This document shows, one piece after another, positions 11,711-22,949 of a DNA stretch of 64,000 nucleotides. Origin of the DNA: Polytrichum commune (Eukaryota > Streptophyta > Polytrichopsida > Polytrichales > Polytrichaceae); NCBI GenBank assembly GCA_950295325.1, contig OX485804.1:19654001-19718000 (forward strand), written 5' to 3'. The position numbers and the translations under genes are program-made. The notes beneath the pieces were generated by a model, which did no database searches, was not told where the DNA came from, and was given only the letters and a program-made list of their open reading frames with translations. The stretch's first letter is position 1. Every line of letters starts with the position of its first letter.

Positions 11711-14700
11711 TCACCAATCGTTGGAAAGTTTCCGGGGCGTTACACAACCCGAAAGGCATGACGACCCACACAAACGTTCCCCAAGGTGTTGTGAATGCCG
11801 TCTTGTGGATGTCTTGGAGTGCTATCGAAATTTGGTTATACCCCACATACCCATCCATAAAAGTATATCTAGCGTGTCCTCCGACTTCCTCTAATAACGT
11901 AGTTATAAAGGGTAAGGGAAAATGGTCCTTTTGAGTACAAGAGTTCAACTTTCGGTAATCAACACACACTCTTAACTTCCCGTTCTTCTTCTTCACCAAA
12001 ACCATCGGCGACACCCAATCCGTGATTTCCACCGGTTTAATGAAACCGGCGTTTAACAATCTTTCCAATTCCGCCTTAACCAACAATTGTAGTCGTGGGT
12101 TCATCCTTCTCTCCTTTTGTCGAATCGGTTTCGCTCCCGGAATCAATGGTATACGGTGCTCCACCATCTCTTGCGGAATGCCCTTAAGCTCATCGTAGGA
12201 CTACGCAAATGTATCGCTAAACTCGTCAACTAATTTGCTATACTCCTTGACCTCCTCTTCCTTTAGGTTAGACCCCATTTTTATTTGGCAGATTTTCCCA
12301 TTCTTGGTTTTCACGTCCACGTACCGCCAATCTCCTTCCGACACGTAAGTTTGTTCGTCTTTGTTCCTATACCAATCCGCCGGCACGTTCGGGTAATCCC
12401 TGATATCGTGCCCCACAATGATACCTGTAGATGTTGTCTTAAAATGTAATGGTTCCTCTAACTTAGAGGCGTCCAAGATAGCTTCGTCGTCTTGCGTACC
12501 ATCCACGTGTATCATATTAACTTCGCCCTCGTCTACACTATCTACCCACGGGGTTAACCCCCCTAGAATCCAATCTTCTTCGGTAAGAACCTCACATGGT
12601 TCTAACGACGCATAATCTCCACTCCGAGAGGTAAGCCTTTCATCGCTCAAACATGGATGGTGAGATATTGTTAAAATATCACACTCCGACTCGGGATACT
12701 CTTTTAACCATTTGACATACTCACCATCATCTTTGTGGTGGTAAAACTTAGGACCTAAGCTTCCCGAACTTAAACTTACAATTGTGCTTTGACCCTCGGG
12801 TTGAACAACTCCCACTAAAGCCTCATCAAGGTCATCCTTAACCTCGTCCTCAACTACCTCTTCCGATGGTAGATACAATTCTTTCTTCATCCAACTTCCT
12901 AATGACCCAATCGACACTACGACTCTATTGTCCTTAGGACCATACGTGATGGATGGCTTCAACCCTCCCCAATTTACTATGGCATCCGACATCCTCAACC
13001 AAGGCATACCCAACAATATGGGAACGTATCCTTATTAGAATGCATCTTAATCATATGGAATGTGACCAAATATTCTTCTCCGCCGGTTGTCATCCTACAA
13101 TCCTTAATCATACCCAAAGGTGTCGTTGAACTTTTATTCGCTATATTAATAACCAATGGTGACGGACCGGTGAGATCAAGTCCTAACCTTTTCATAGTAT
13201 GCTCCGGCAGGATGTTCAAACTACTACCCCCATCCACTAATACATTGGGAACTACCTTGTCCACAATGACAACTTCTATCTCTATGGCTCTCACATCCCG
13301 ACCTCCATGTGACTCAATCCTAGCGGCTACCTTAGTCTTGACCTTCTTAGCTCTCCTATTTACCGGCATGCCGTCCTTGAGTGTCTTTCTCGCCACCGGT
13401 GAAATCTCCAATAGTTGTCCGAAGGTTATGTCCGCCTTGAGCGAACTAAGGTCGGCCCATAAATCATAACCGCTCGACTTCTCCACCTTAGTATTACCCA
13501 CACCATCAAATTCATCGAAAGGAATTCCCGGTCCTTCCCATTCTTCTACATCACTACCTTCTAAATCATGAACTACATTAGGTCTTCCCCTATCATGGCG
13601 AATCGCATTCTCCTCTTCTAACTCCTTGGTAACCCTCCTAACTACTCTAGCTACCTTGTCTAACTCGGGAATATTAAGACCTTCATCCGAAGAATACTCC
13701 TCTTGATCCCCTATTCCTACCTCTAGTGGAGCATCTCCTCTTCTAGCTCTAGTAGTGACCGCTAAGACCGGTACTTCATGAATAACTTCCCCCTCTAGAC
13801 CTCTCAACTCAAAAAGTGATGGCATTGGTGTGGGGAGGCCATTGACTTTGCTCCTCTCCAATACCCATTGGGAGAGGAAGCATGTCATTACAATTGGCAT
13901 CCACGACACCATCCATAAATCTAACATCTTGTGAGTTAGACGGACCCGGATCCATAGGCGGAGCTTGGCGCCTATTGTCGTGATTTTGTGGACCTCTTTG
14001 CTTACCTTGAATGGGGATGTACCCATTCGTCGTTTGCAATCCCGCCGGTGGGTTAAAAGTTTGTCTCGCGTTTCCATGGTCGTAATACAAATTTGGTGGT
14101 CTAAGTTCATTAGGTGGTCCACCTTGAGGTCTAGTTCCTCTCATATTATCCCTCGCTTGTTGTTGTGCATTGGCTACCGGATATGGCATGCTAATGACTT
14201 TATCCGGTTGACGACATTCATCCGAAGGGTGGTTTCCCCCACAATTACTACAACCGTAACCTTGTCCATCGGACCAACATTGACCTTGGGCGTGCCATTT
14301 CCCACAACCCGGGTGAAATTCTTTCCTTTCATTGCCTTGACCACCTTGACCTCTAGGAGGATAACCTCTATTGTTCCCTTGACCATAATGAGGTGGTGCT
14401 TGACCTCGTTGATTTTGTAGAGGTGGACCATTGTGTCGCCGTTGGTCACGGTTTTGTCCAACTCTACAATATTGACGAGTATGGCCCGGTTGGCCACATT
14501 GAACATACCATAAACCCGACGAATGTCTACCCGACTCAATAGGTGGTGGAAGTCCCGGTTGTTGGCTCTTGATCATTAATGACATTTGGTCGGTAAGGCT
14601 TTGCATTTGTTTGATCATGGCCTCTTGGAATCCTAATTGACTAGTACCTAACCGTCGTTCTACTTCCTCAAGGTGTGGATCAACTCTAGGGGCCGGTAGT

Positions 14701-15792
14701 GCTAGTAATGACACCGGTTCTCTAACCGCCAAAGGACGTGGACCCCCATCAGCTATAGCATAAGGAACTTGATTCTCATACTTGAACGGATCGATCGTGA
14801 CCACTCTAGGTCGAATGGGGATGAATTGAGGTATCAATTCATCTTCCCTCCTCCACAAATGCTCATGATCTTTGTCCAAACTTTCTATCTTCCTAACCGC
14901 TCGTTTGACATCCGCTAATGTGTGAGGACTTCTCTCAAGAACACTCCTAATAGTTCCCGACTTAAAAAATCCTTGGATAAAGAATTGTTTTAGTGTGTAG
15001 TCGTTGAGCATAATGCCTACGAACCGCGTACACACTAAATCAAATCTTCTAATATACGCAGAGATCTCTTCCTCCCTACCTTGCTTCAATGAAGCTAACG
15101 CCCTCAAGGCTGTGCTTTGACCAACTTCCAGGCGGAACTCGTTTAAGAACTCTCTTTGTAGTTGATCCCAACCTCTAAAATGACCTTCGGCATGGTCCCT
15201 ATACCACTCATAGGCTTCGCCCTTTAAAGTGGTGGGAAACCAAACTAACCAATAACCCGGGTTAGTCACGAGGGAGCTAGCCAACCTTTCCATATACCTC
15301 TCCATATGCCTTGAAGGATCCTCATCCTTAGTTCCATAAAACTTAGGAAGGTATGTCCAACGCTTGTAAGTTTTGTGGAACTACAATGGGTAAGCCTCTC
15401 GGCCTAACCAATGGATCAATCGGCGGTATAGAAGGTATGGGTGGCGGATCCATTTCTCGACCCCCGTCCATCGTGATTGATGAACTCTCTAACAATCCAC
15501 TATCAACTCCTATCGGAAACTCCTCTCTAGGTGTATAATTTTCCGAAGAAGTTTCACCACTCAACTTGGAGGAAGTGGCCTCCCCTTCAAGTTGAGCTCC
15601 TAATTCTAATGTATCTAAAAATGATCTAGTCCTAGGTTCAACATTTAAGCAACTCTCTATCCTAACATCATCTTGTTCTACTCTATTACTACTTCTAGAG
15701 GATTGCCTCCTTCGCGTAGATTTTTCCAATCCTACTATCAAGCTTGGTCTTTGAGAACGAGTCTTATCTTGCATTCCATAAGAATCGATCAA
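11711..15792 (-). pseudogene. Broken gag-pol of gypsy A
   Basis: Reads colinearly with the first two-thirds of the gypsy C polyprotein: N-terminal Pro/Ser-rich segment, retrotransposon gag core (about 14900-15305), CCHC-type knuckle (about 14470-14520), a second Cys-rich block, an aspartic-protease-like LVDGGSSLNILP (about 13225), and the start of reverse transcriptase. Lesions seen: frameshifts near 15310-15340, 13810 and 13020, and a TAG in place of a Trp codon at about 12201. It stops inside RT, before the catalytic VDD motif, where family-B DNA begins. It cannot make a functional polyprotein. Confidence 0.85.
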
Positions 15793-16671
15793 CCCTCACT
15801 TGACCAAAATACAATTCTCACATTTCCCCTCTTAGTATTATTACTTTTCTTGGTGTAAATTAAAACTTATGGAGGTGAGGAAAGAGAACCTGCAAGCCCA
15901 CTTAAGTGAAAAAAAAATCCCAACAAGGGATAGGCATGTTCATGCCAATTCTTAGTCAAGTCGGAGCATCACCTCCGCACTTTTCTTCGAATAGGCACTC
16001 ACCACAATACCGATAGTGAGGGGGTGACCGTTGCCATACACTACATTGAAAATCAAGGCATTACCCTCAAGTTTCCAACATAATGTGATGGCTAGGGAAT
16101 TACCCTCTACAACGGGTAACGACAATAACAAATATTAAAATCGTTCCTTAATTATTTAGAAGTTTCACTTGGAAGAAAATAACATACCTCAAGCTATCGC
16201 TTCCCCCTGCAAGTTAGCACTCCCCTCGGTCGTGGTTCAACGTGATATCACAATCACTAAATCTAAATAATAATTCTAACCTATAGATTTCAAGCCCCAA
16301 GACTTGGAGACTCACCCCGGGGTGAATGTCGAAGTTGAATTCCTAAATTAATTATCCCTCTAAAGATTTAATGAGCTACCGATCTTAGGTTCCTTTTGAT
16401 GTTTTTAGCAAAATCCCAAGAAGGTGGCGATCGTACCTTCGCCGCGCTCCTTCCTCAAAAATGAAATTGCATAATTGACAATGCAATTCATTCTAAGGAA
16501 TTAATTAAAATACAACTACTCTAATAAATTCAAATATAAAACCCAAGAGAGGATACTTACCGAACCTCGAGTGCTCATTCCTCCTTCTCAAGTTTGTATC
16601 TCCACATTCTCCTAGTTGCCTCCAAGTCTTCTATCTACTCCCCGCTTCACTCCCGACAGACGCACCATTTA
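15793..16671 (-). other. Untranslated leader of gypsy A
   Basis: Lies between the gag start and the LTR and aligns by eye with the leader of gypsy C (43229-44138), for example in the CGGAGCATCACCTCCGCAC and TACCTTCGCCGCGCTCCTTC blocks. No gene seen apart from the primer-binding motif near 16650-16667. Confidence 0.65.
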
Positions 16672-16685
16672 TGTGAGGCCAAATT

Positions 16686-17680
16686 TGTCGCGCACCTCTC
16701 CATGAGGAGTGCCCGAAACACCATGGGCACAAGGGGGACCCCGGAGTGACACCCGGGACTTGTGGCGCCGTTGGTGAGAGGGCCCAAGTGATCCTAGTGT
16801 GGGTGAGGGCCTCGGGCGTTGGGAACGCCTCCCACCCACGGAAACTAGGAGGCACAAGGGTAAGGCCATGAGCTATGCGTAGCTCATGGCGTGGTGATTC
16901 TAGAATGCTCAAGAACACCTCAATCGGAGGTGTGAGCTAGGAGTTATGGCCATTTGAGTGGGGCGCTGTCCTGGGACAGCACCCTGGTACAGCAGTGCCT
17001 GAGAGTGATTCCCGGGACTGCCAAGGTTCAAACAGGCATAACTTCCTCACCACTTGCCCGAATGGGGCAAGTGAGGAGTCCATCGGCATCTACGTGAAGT
17101 GTAGATGAAGATGGAGTGGTCAAGTGTTAGCATCAAACATCATACAAGGAAGTTATGATGGTCTGAAGCTGTGGGGGCTTCTAGGCCCAGCGGCTAAAGG
17201 AAAATGTCCACTTGGCCCCAACTCTTGGTAGAGAGACAAGGGGTTGGTTGACGGTGGGGTAGGGGCCCCGCGTGAAGTCCTAGAGGCTTATATGGGTGAG
17301 GTGGTGTGGCCTCACCCACCCGAGGCCGAACGGCACGGCCTCCATGGGCTTTAGCCCATTGTGAGGCCATAGTTGCCTAGTATGGTTCGGGTTGTTGTAG
17401 TGTTGCTCCGGCAATGCGATGATCAACATAAGATTGGACTTCCATGGATGGAAGTCCACGTCTAAGGATTGGTTACCGATAAAAGGGGTTGGTTACCGAT
17501 GAAAGGGGTGAGTCCCAAAATCAAAGTAGGAGGGTTGGTTCCCCTCCTATGAACTAATGGTCCGGGGTTAGAGGAGCTAACCATTAGCATGGCGGTATGT
17601 GAAGGGTTAGCGACTCGTAACCTTTGCTAGAATTGAAAATTGGCAAGATGGTCAAAGGGGGGCTAGGAAGGGTTGCGACA
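16686..17680. mobile_element. Solo LTR, 995 bp, inside the gypsy A LTR
   Basis: Begins TGTCGCGCACC and ends GGGTTGCGACA, so TG..CA ends with a 6-bp inverted repeat TGTCGC/GCGACA. Flanks are AAATT (16681-16685) and AAATC (17681-17685), an imperfect 5-bp duplication. The host LTR resumes directly after it. It contains direct repeats GGGGTTGGTTACCGAT (17465-17505). Open frames here are short and look non-coding. Confidence 0.7.
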
Positions 17681-18249
17681 AAATCCACCACCCTTAAGCG
17701 TCCTAGTCCGGGTGATGACTTTGAGAATCACATTTATCTATTACAACATTGAACCATGTGCAAGGTAATTTTCATGTTCAAATGAACATGTATTGTCTCA
17801 CTCATTGTGCTTTATTAATGTTGGCCTCTTGGCTTGTGCTAGAGTTGGCTTTCTCAAGAGTCCAACCCGCGGCTTTAGCCGCACATGCCCTTACGGACAT
17901 TCCCCTCACTCTTTTGATCTTCACCCCATTTATCTTGCCATTGCAAGAGTCCTTCACATTCTCCATTAATAATGCAAGTAAGTTATTTTGAACGATAGGT
18001 GCAAGTGTTGAAAAACACTTTACTCTATAGTCAATGTTACATTCAATCATATGAGACTTCCACACGCCTTGCCTATCCTATCGGGCTTAACACTTGCCTA
18101 ATAACTATTTTAGTCTACGATTGGTCTAACACCCTATTGGGTAGTTTAGTGGCACCCTCCACACAATCTTAGCCTTAGCTTGCTAATCCTACCAACTGTC
18201 TAATTAGCCATGGGTACAACTCCCGCCTAGTTGCCGGCAGCCCCTTGAT

Positions 18250-18945
18250 AGCCTCGGATGCCACAGCTTAATACTTCCCAATCCAGCAGTCTCGGCTGCC
18301 ACAGCTTAAAACTCTCCAAGGCCAGCAGTCTCGGCTGCCACAGCTCAATACTTACCCAGGCCAGCAGTCTCGGCTGCCACAGCTCAATACTTACCCAGTC
18401 CAGCAGTCTCGGCTGCCACAGCTCAATACTTACCCAGTCCAACAGTCTCGACTGCCACAGCTCAATACTTACCCAGTCCAGCAGTCTCGGCTGCCACAGC
18501 TTAATACTCCCCAACCCAGCAGTCTCGGCTGCCACAGCTCAATACTTAACCACTCCAGTAGTCTGGGCTGCCACAACTTAAAACTCTCCAAGGCCAGCAG
18601 TCTCGGCTGCCACAGCTCAATACTTACCCAGTCCAGCAGTCTCGGCTGCCACAGCTTAATACTCCCCAACCCAGCAGTCTCGGCTGCCACAGCTCAATAC
18701 TTACCCAGTCCAGCAGTCTCGGCTGCCACAGCTTAATACTCCCCAACCCAGCAGTCTCGGCTGCCACAGCTCAATACTTACCCAGTCCAGCAGTCTCGGC
18801 TGCCACAGCTTAATACTCCCCAACCCAACAGTCTCGGCTGCCACAGCTCAATACTTAACCAGTCCAGCAGTCTCGGCTGCCACAGCTTAAAACTCTCCAA
18901 GGCCAGCAGTCTCGGCTGCCACAGCTCAATACTTACCCAGTCCAG
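18250..18945. repeat. 39-bp minisatellite array
   Basis: About 18 units built on CAGCAGTCTCGGCTGCCACAG followed by either CTCAATACTTACCCAGTC or CTTAATACTCCCCAACC. The two variants alternate in places, giving a 77-78-bp higher-order period. One more unit (CAGCAATCTCGGCTGCC) lies at 62303-62345, so the array was split when the 43-kb outer element inserted. Long open frames across the array are artefacts of the repeat. Confidence 0.9.
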
Positions 18946-18981
18946 GGGGAAAGTTACAGCATGAGCGTAGAGCGTAGAGCG
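18946..18981 (+). repeat. Left TIR of the outer element
   Basis: GGGG, then a spacer, then a 23-bp sequence with three GAGCG units (18959-18981). It pairs with 62260-62296. Outside it is the TSD CCAGTCCAG. Confidence 0.8.
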
Positions 18982-19743
18982 GTGAGTGTCATGTTTTCGT
19001 GAATTTCTCCGCTCGCTTTTCAAAAATTTATTGAAACATAAGGATCCTATTACCACTAAATTTGGTCCAGACAAAATTGTAAATGTATATTTTTAGGGAA
19101 AAGAGTACCCCAAATCCGTGGAAGGGGGTCCTACTGCAAATTTTTGTTATTATATATATAGTGAAATTAGGGCTGACGTCATCATTTAAATGAAAGGGTG
19201 ATTTAAATGAGGACCGTTCAAGGTTGAAATGAAATTGTGTTTTAATTAATTCACAAATTTGTTTTAGTGTTTAAGGCTAAGGGCGTAATTAGGGCTGGCT
19301 TCATCATTTAGATGCGGGCATCCTCGAAACAATAATTTAAATGGCGAAGTTTATACAATCCAACAAGTGAATATTCTTTAGGTTGATTGGCCTCAAATTT
19401 TGATGTCAAATTAATAAGAAACAATAGTACTCAAAGTTACATACTATTCTAGGGTTTTCACGGTGGACGAGTGATAGATACGTTCGTATGCAATAATTCC
19501 CTCCCCCACCTAGATATAAAGCTTATATGATGTGTGGGGAATGGAAACAATTACTATGTCAAGGGCTTTTACTACTTCATATAAGAAATTATATGACAAA
19601 GGAAGAACATTGAGCTCCAACCATTCCAAGCATCACTTTAGAGACGCATGTGCCCTTTAACATAACCAAACGCCCCACGGGTGTTTGGAGGCAAGAAAAC
19701 ATATTTTTTTGTGTTATAATGCTATTCATAGTTTAAAAAACGC
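18982..19743. other. Non-coding left subterminal region of the outer element
   Basis: AT-rich, between the TIR and the 3' end of the ParB/methyltransferase-like gene. Contains two similar blocks (AAATTAGGGCTGACGTCATCATTTAAATG near 19165 and a diverged copy near 19290). No gene seen. Confidence 0.5.
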
Positions 19744-22424
19744 CTAGTCATCTCTATCACTGTCCATTCCCTGCCTGGCCTCTACATCTAAATATTCCAA
19801 CACACGCCTATCAACAGGACGAGCACGAGTAATAGGTGGAGATGGTGCGACCGCGAACTCATGGGCAAGCCCACCAGCATACAAAGGTAGTTCGAACGCC
19901 CGTGAAGGGCTTCGAAACATGTCCGGGTTGAGGACACGGATAGGGCTCTCCCGTGGAACTCTGCACACAAAGCAACATACTAGAATGCATAAGCTAAAGC
20001 AAGAAAAGAAATGAAAAAAAAACCAATGAAAGAGGTGCTAAGTTAGAAATCAGACTTACGCACACTTTCTGTGACGCCTCAGGAGCTTTTGCCGAGGTTC
20101 AGTAGAAGGGGGGTCCGGATGTGCGACAACGGGTTCGGCCGGAGGTACAGAGTCCCGCATAGGCAGTAGGACGGCCTCGAAGATCTCCGAGTCTCGCTCG
20201 AGCGCCACAATGTGGCGCTCAGCCATACGACACGCAGTGATGGATGCACCTAAATGAAAAGAAATTGAGTGAGGTAGAGAAAAAAATTAAAAATGCAAAA
20301 GCAAGGAATGAAACTCAAAGACAAAGTATAGGAGGGCAAAGAGAAACCTGTGCCACATTGCCAATCCATGACAATGTCGTGCTTCCTCGTGAGCGTCTGG
20401 ATAACAATGCTTAAGAATACCATGCTCTTCTCTCGAGCCCCTCTCCATGGCACCTTGCCATCCTTCATGAGCTGGCTCTCCTCATCCGTGAAATTGTGGA
20501 GAAGGGAATCCTTCTCCAATGAGAAGCCCAACTTCGAATAGTCCTCCGCCTCGTAAACGGAGAGAGTGGAGCCGAGGGGCACAAGAACCTTGATGAAGAA
20601 GCGTTTTGTCTACAAAGAAAATTGCATAGTTAGTGACAAAAAGAAAAATGTACAACTTGAAGTAAATGAAGAGGAGGAGAAGAAATACTTACAAACATCT
20701 TGGGATCTTGTGCGGACGTAAGGTGAAGATCATTCACGCCCCACCAATCCCTGGCGATAGTAAAGTGACATTCCAAGGCCCAATCGCGAATGTCGTCGTG
20801 CATCTTGGGGGCATCGGGGTGCATGATGACGAGGACACCATTGTCATGGAGGTTGTCCTCTGCGAAAGTAAAGACATCATCAAAGAAACTCGGACCCCGG
20901 CGGTTCCACGCTAGAATGTCGGATGGCGAAGTCGAGATGGCGGGCACCGGGGGATTGTCCGGTACATCGACAAGGAGAAGGTCGATACCGGTATGGGACT
21001 TGGGATTCCTGTTAAGGCGAGTCCGACCGACACCAACCTGTAGAGCAAAGAAGAAGGTTGAGAAGAGAAGAGGAATGCTTCACAAGATAGAAATGAATGC
21101 AAGAATGAAAAAAGAAGTGGACTCCTACCTTGACAAGGAATTCTTCGATGCGAAGGTAGGCCGCTTGGTGGGAGTTGGTCTTCGTGTAGTGGTCCATGAG
21201 CACTCCGATGTCTACATTCTCAATGAGACTGTAGGTAGAAGCAGTCTCAGAGGATGTAGCACTCGTTGCTGCTGCGAATGCCTTCCTCTTGCGAGTCAAA
21301 AAGGGGGCAGTGGCTGTGCTGTGAGAAGGAGCGGGGGCATGCAAGGCAAGAGGGAGGGATGGGCTACCTACAAAGGTGGCAGCAGGTGCAGCGGAAGCCT
21401 CGGCGGCGGCCTTCGTAGCAGAACGAGTAGACACGGTGGCTTGGGAAGCTTGAGTACCCGAGACCGCCTTCACCTTCTTGCTTTTGATTTCCTTAAGAAC
21501 CTTCAATGCCTTCGTAGTGGTCACCGACTCCTCGGGGACCACGGCCTCGTGAAAGACAACATCAGCGGGTGCCTCAGCATTCAAAGAGGTGAACAAATGA
21601 ACCTCCGAGGGAGGAACGAACCCCTTCGAACAGTCCAAATACCACCTTGCATGCTTGAGGTGAGCAAATGGGTAAACATCGTGCTCGTCAGTGTACATGA
21701 AATTCAGGGAGGAGTCCAGAACCCACTCCTCGACATAGACCGGTAGAAAGGAGGCAGAAAGAGCTTCTTTCGGAATAAGCTCGTGATAGATGTACCTAAA
21801 GCAAACGACATGGGAAAAAATGAGAGAGGTTCGAGTGTTGCAAAGAAAATGAAGGACAAGTGGAGAGGAGGAAGAAATACCTATAAAGGACACGGTGAAT
21901 GATCTTGATACCATCTTCAAACTCAGTGAGGTTCGTGCCCTTGAGGAACTTCGTGTTTGACTTCTCCTCAAAGTAATGCGGGAAGGCGTGGTCCCAGAGA
22001 AGGATCCTCCATCCATCCACGAACTTTGGTGGACGTAACACACCCCCTTGCACATCCCAATTGATGGCGCGACCAAGGCTAGCCTCTAAGGACTTGAACT
22101 CCAAATCAACCCTGTCCTCCAACTGTAGTCATAGAATGAAAAACAAGAAATGAGGATAGACAACCGTAGAGAAAACAATCAATCCAAAGGAGGGGAGAGA
22201 TTCACCTGAGCCCAGAAAGAGGCCTTATGAAGCCAGGATTCGAGGACCCTCTCCTTAAGGGGCACAATGGAAGGGAATTTGTTGCCGGTTCGGACAGTCA
22301 TGGTGGAATTCCACCAACGGAGCCACTTCGCCTTGAAATGACACGGGACATGAGTGTTGGCCACCTTAGAAAGCTTCTCGATGGTCATGTCCGGGACCGT
22401 GTTAACCGAGAAGTGCCGATTGAT
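19744..22424 (-). pseudogene. 3' part of the outer element's ParB-like/methyltransferase-like gene (exons 5-11)
   Basis: Minus-strand exons 22206-22424, 21881-22122, 21129-21795, 20693-21037, 20348-20609, 20060-20249 and 19744-19960 (stop). All are GT-AG and all phases agree. Together with exons 1-4 (49742-51129) the model has 1,089 codons. Exon 7 ends in an Ala/Thr/Lys-rich linker with the basic TRKRKAF. Exon 8 has a motif IV-like DLLLVDVPDNPPV (about residue 770). Exons 9-10 have WRGAREKSMVFL, then motif I-like VMDWQCGTG and HIVALERD (about 945-970). This order (motif IV, then I) is that of class-beta N4/N6 DNA methyltransferases. NPPV lacks the usual aromatic residue and the first Gly of motif I is Gln, so catalysis is doubtful. 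The intron before exon 5 holds the whole inner element; its acceptor lies 3 bp outside that element's TSD. Called a pseudogene because exon 2 has two in-frame stops. Confidence 0.7.
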
Positions 22425-22430
22425 CTAGAT

Positions 22431-22463
22431 AACACTATATTCGTTAATCGGAGACTTTTGAAA
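22431..22463 (+). repeat. Left TIR of the inner element
   Basis: AACACTATATTCG followed by a GGAGACTTTT block. Matches the reverse complement of 49622-49654: 13 identical bases, then mostly identical to about base 30. Confidence 0.85.
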
Positions 22464-22949
22464 GTCTCAAAATAAAATATGCCCATAGTTTGGGATGCCA
22501 ATATTGTGGGCATATGGAATGTTGGGAACATCAAGAACATGACAATTTAAAAATTTGCACGTAAAGAATATTCATAATACTAAAAATAGAAAATTGCAAT
22601 TATAATGAAAACGTGAACTCCATGTGGAAAATAACAAGCGAATCTAAAAAACAAATGGTTTATGTCATTATAGAGTTTGGGGTGCGCATCCCATAAGTAA
22701 GGTTCTTATGGTTTTGGATGGCACATCCCAAACGTATACCACAATGGAGTGTGACAAGTCTACTAAGTCTATTAAAAACCAAGACTACTAAGCACTAATG
22801 TTTTTTCCCGCCGTTAACTTTCACCTATGTTATGTTTACCCATCTCCATCTTCCGCTTCATATTCATTCTCGGCGTCATTTTCCGCAGCTGCAATACGTG
22901 CCAAGTTGTCTTTGGCAAAATCTATATGTTTTTGGGGGATGGTCATTAC
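22464..22949. other. Non-coding left end of the inner element
   Basis: AT-rich. Contains an imperfect repeat related to 'TTTGGGATGCCA.. / TTTGGGGTGCGCATCCCA' (22480-22500 and 22675-22730). No gene seen. Confidence 0.4.

Larger units (their letters stand above)
16672..18945 (-). repeat. First part of the gypsy A LTR (with solo LTR and minisatellite inside)
   Basis: Starts TGTGAGGCC at 16672, is interrupted by a solo LTR (16686-17680), and resumes with CACCCTTAAGCGTCC, which matches the gypsy C LTR near 35115. The CTCTATAGTCAATG and CATTCTCCATTAA blocks are shared with gypsy C at about 35280-35370. Where the gypsy C LTR has a CCCAGCTCCTTCATAAA repeat, this LTR has an unrelated 39-bp minisatellite. 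Removing the insertions gives an LTR of about 2.0 kb, close to gypsy C's 1.83 kb. Confidence 0.75.

Noticed and set aside
18227-19074. Open frames with repeated LLDWVSIELWQPR translations
   Set aside because: They are translations of the 39-bp minisatellite, whose unit length is a multiple of three, so frames stay open by chance.
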